The notes below the pieces were generated by a model. That model searched no databases. It saw nothing but the letters and a program-made list of their open reading frames with translations, and was not told the DNA's origin. Below, in pieces: positions 4,513-5,267 of a stretch of 5,267 nucleotides of DNA (position 1 is its first letter; each line of letters opens with the position of its first letter). This stretch comes from Halieaceae bacterium (lineage in GTDB: Bacteria; Pseudomonadota; Gammaproteobacteria; Pseudomonadales; Halieaceae), in assembly GCA_011524755.1 (NCBI GenBank), contig WTJR01000011.1, positions 1 through 5,267 on the forward strand, read 5' to 3'. Both the position numbers and the translations under genes were made by a program.

Positions 4513-5267
4513 ATGTTGTTGAGAGATAAGGTCATCGTCATTAGTGGTGTAGGTCCCGGGTTGGGGCAGACCCTCGCAAAAATGGCCGCGCAAGAAGGCG
4601 CTGCTGTCGTACTTGGCGCACGAAGCCAAGATTTTCTCGATGCAGTGGCGACCGAGATTCGGGACGCTGGCGGGAAGGCGATCGCCCTAAGTACTGACGT
4701 TACATCGACAGAACAATGCCAAGCGCTGGTCGCTGCGGGTGTGGAAGCCTTCGGTCGAATCGATGGTCTGGTAAACAGCGCCTACGCACATGGCGATTGG
4801 GCCACGGCAGATGTGTCTGATCCTGACAAGATGGGCGATGTGATCAATGTGATTTGTCAGGGTGCACTGCGAATGGCACAGGCCTGCGCGCCTCACATGC
4901 GCGCCGGGGGTGGTGGATCGATTGTTAACGTGTCCACCATGTCGACCGTCAAACCGTTTGCTGGCGAGACCATGTATGCCGCGGGTAAAGGTGCACTCAA
5001 TGCGCTGACGCGTCACATGGCGAATGACTTCGGTAAGTTTTCGATTCGGGTTAACGCGCTGCGCATGGGTTGGATTGGTGGCGCGCCAGTTTATGCATTC
5101 ATCGACTCCCAGGTGGCTGCCGGTGCCGATCGCGATGCGGTTGTCAGTAGCATCACGGATCGCATCCCATTGGGCGTGATTCCGCCTGAGGCCGACTGTG
5201 CCAAAGCCGTCCTCGCATTCCTCTCCGATTACTCCGCGGTGATTACGGGAAGCTCGGTTGATGTGAA
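4513..5267 (+). CDS. SDR family oxidoreductase with atypical active-site motifs (truncated at right edge)
   Basis: A second short-chain dehydrogenase; 251 codons are visible with no stop, so only the last few residues are probably missing. The Rossmann motif is SGVGPGLG (11-18). R37 after the second strand (LGARS) suggests NADP(H), unlike Asp37 in the neighbouring SDR. TDV is at 61-63. The usual NNAG is replaced by NSAY (88-91). N112 fits the tetrad Asn, and Y155 and K159 (YAAGK) form the catalytic pair. Thirteen residues before Y155, where Ser is expected, lies T142 in VNVSTMST; S141 or S144 may substitute. The segment after the active site reads NALRMGWIGGAPV (181-193) rather than the usual APG form. 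These changes look like a subfamily with its own signature rather than decay, since the frame is intact and the core motifs are kept. It is divergent from the first SDR. The substrate is unknown; a hydroxy or keto metabolite related to those of the neighbouring enzymes is an inference. Confidence 0.9.
   Translation, partial: MLLRDKVIVISGVGPGLGQTLAKMAAQEGAAVVLGARSQDFLDAVATEIRDAGGKAIALSTDVTSTEQCQALVAAGVEAFGRIDGLVNSAYAHGDWATADVSDPDKMGDVINVICQGALRMAQACAPHMRAGGGGSIVNVSTMSTVKPFAGETMYAAGKGALNALTRHMANDFGKFSIRVNALRMGWIGGAPVYAFIDSQVAAGADRDAVVSSITDRIPLGVIPPEADCAKAVLAFLSDYSAVITGSSVDV

Noticed and set aside
4687..5016. Antisense 109-codon frame across the second SDR
   Set aside because: It is a shadow of the SDR frame, which has the intact YxxxK and glycine motifs.
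1..5267. Mobile element, CRISPR, toxin-antitoxin or defence system
   Set aside because: No terminal repeats, direct-repeat arrays, transposase, nuclease or small paired genes are visible. All sizeable coding regions are an outer-membrane receptor or metabolic dehydrogenases.

Overview
The window looks like chromosomal DNA of a Gram-negative bacterium, most likely a marine-type gammaproteobacterium. The main pointer is a TonB-dependent outer-membrane receptor whose mature N-terminus (QLEEVVVTAERREASVQDTP) is of the kind abundant in that group. Base composition is moderate by eye and all genes use Shine-Dalgarno starts. The species assignment is an inference. There is no rRNA, tRNA, CRISPR array, transposase, integrase or phage gene.

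Layout, left to right. (1) 1-1930, minus strand: the N-terminal 643 codons of a TonB-dependent receptor, which runs off the left edge. (2) 1931-2310: a divergent intergenic region with a fairly good promoter for the receptor, palindromes around that promoter, and, nearer the rightward gene, two similar palindrome-like sites sharing a 10-bp direct repeat. (3) 2311-3357, plus strand: a complete 348-residue zinc-dependent medium-chain dehydrogenase (MDR). (4) 3358-3556: a short convergent intergenic region with no convincing terminator. (5) 3557-4306, minus strand: a complete 249-residue short-chain dehydrogenase (SDR). It resembles bacterial 3-beta/17-beta-hydroxysteroid dehydrogenase and starts at a GTG set by a strong ribosome binding site. 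(6) 4307-4512: a divergent intergenic region. (7) 4513-5267, plus strand: a second, distantly related SDR missing only its extreme C-terminus at the right edge.

How the genes may work together (inference). An outer-membrane importer beside three different alcohol/carbonyl oxidoreductases suits an uptake-and-oxidation locus for a hydroxylated, probably alicyclic or steroid-like compound. The receptor would bring the substrate into the periplasm, and the cytoplasmic dehydrogenases would interconvert hydroxyl and keto groups. The two SDRs carry different cofactor signatures (Asp37, NAD-type, versus Arg37, NADP-type). The genes alternate in strand, so each is probably its own transcription unit or starts one outside the window. 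No catabolic ring-cleavage or CoA gene is visible, so the substrate is unproven. I found no clearly novel system. The points most worth checking are the steroid-dehydrogenase-like SDR, the altered active-site motifs of the second SDR, and the paired sites upstream of the MDR gene.
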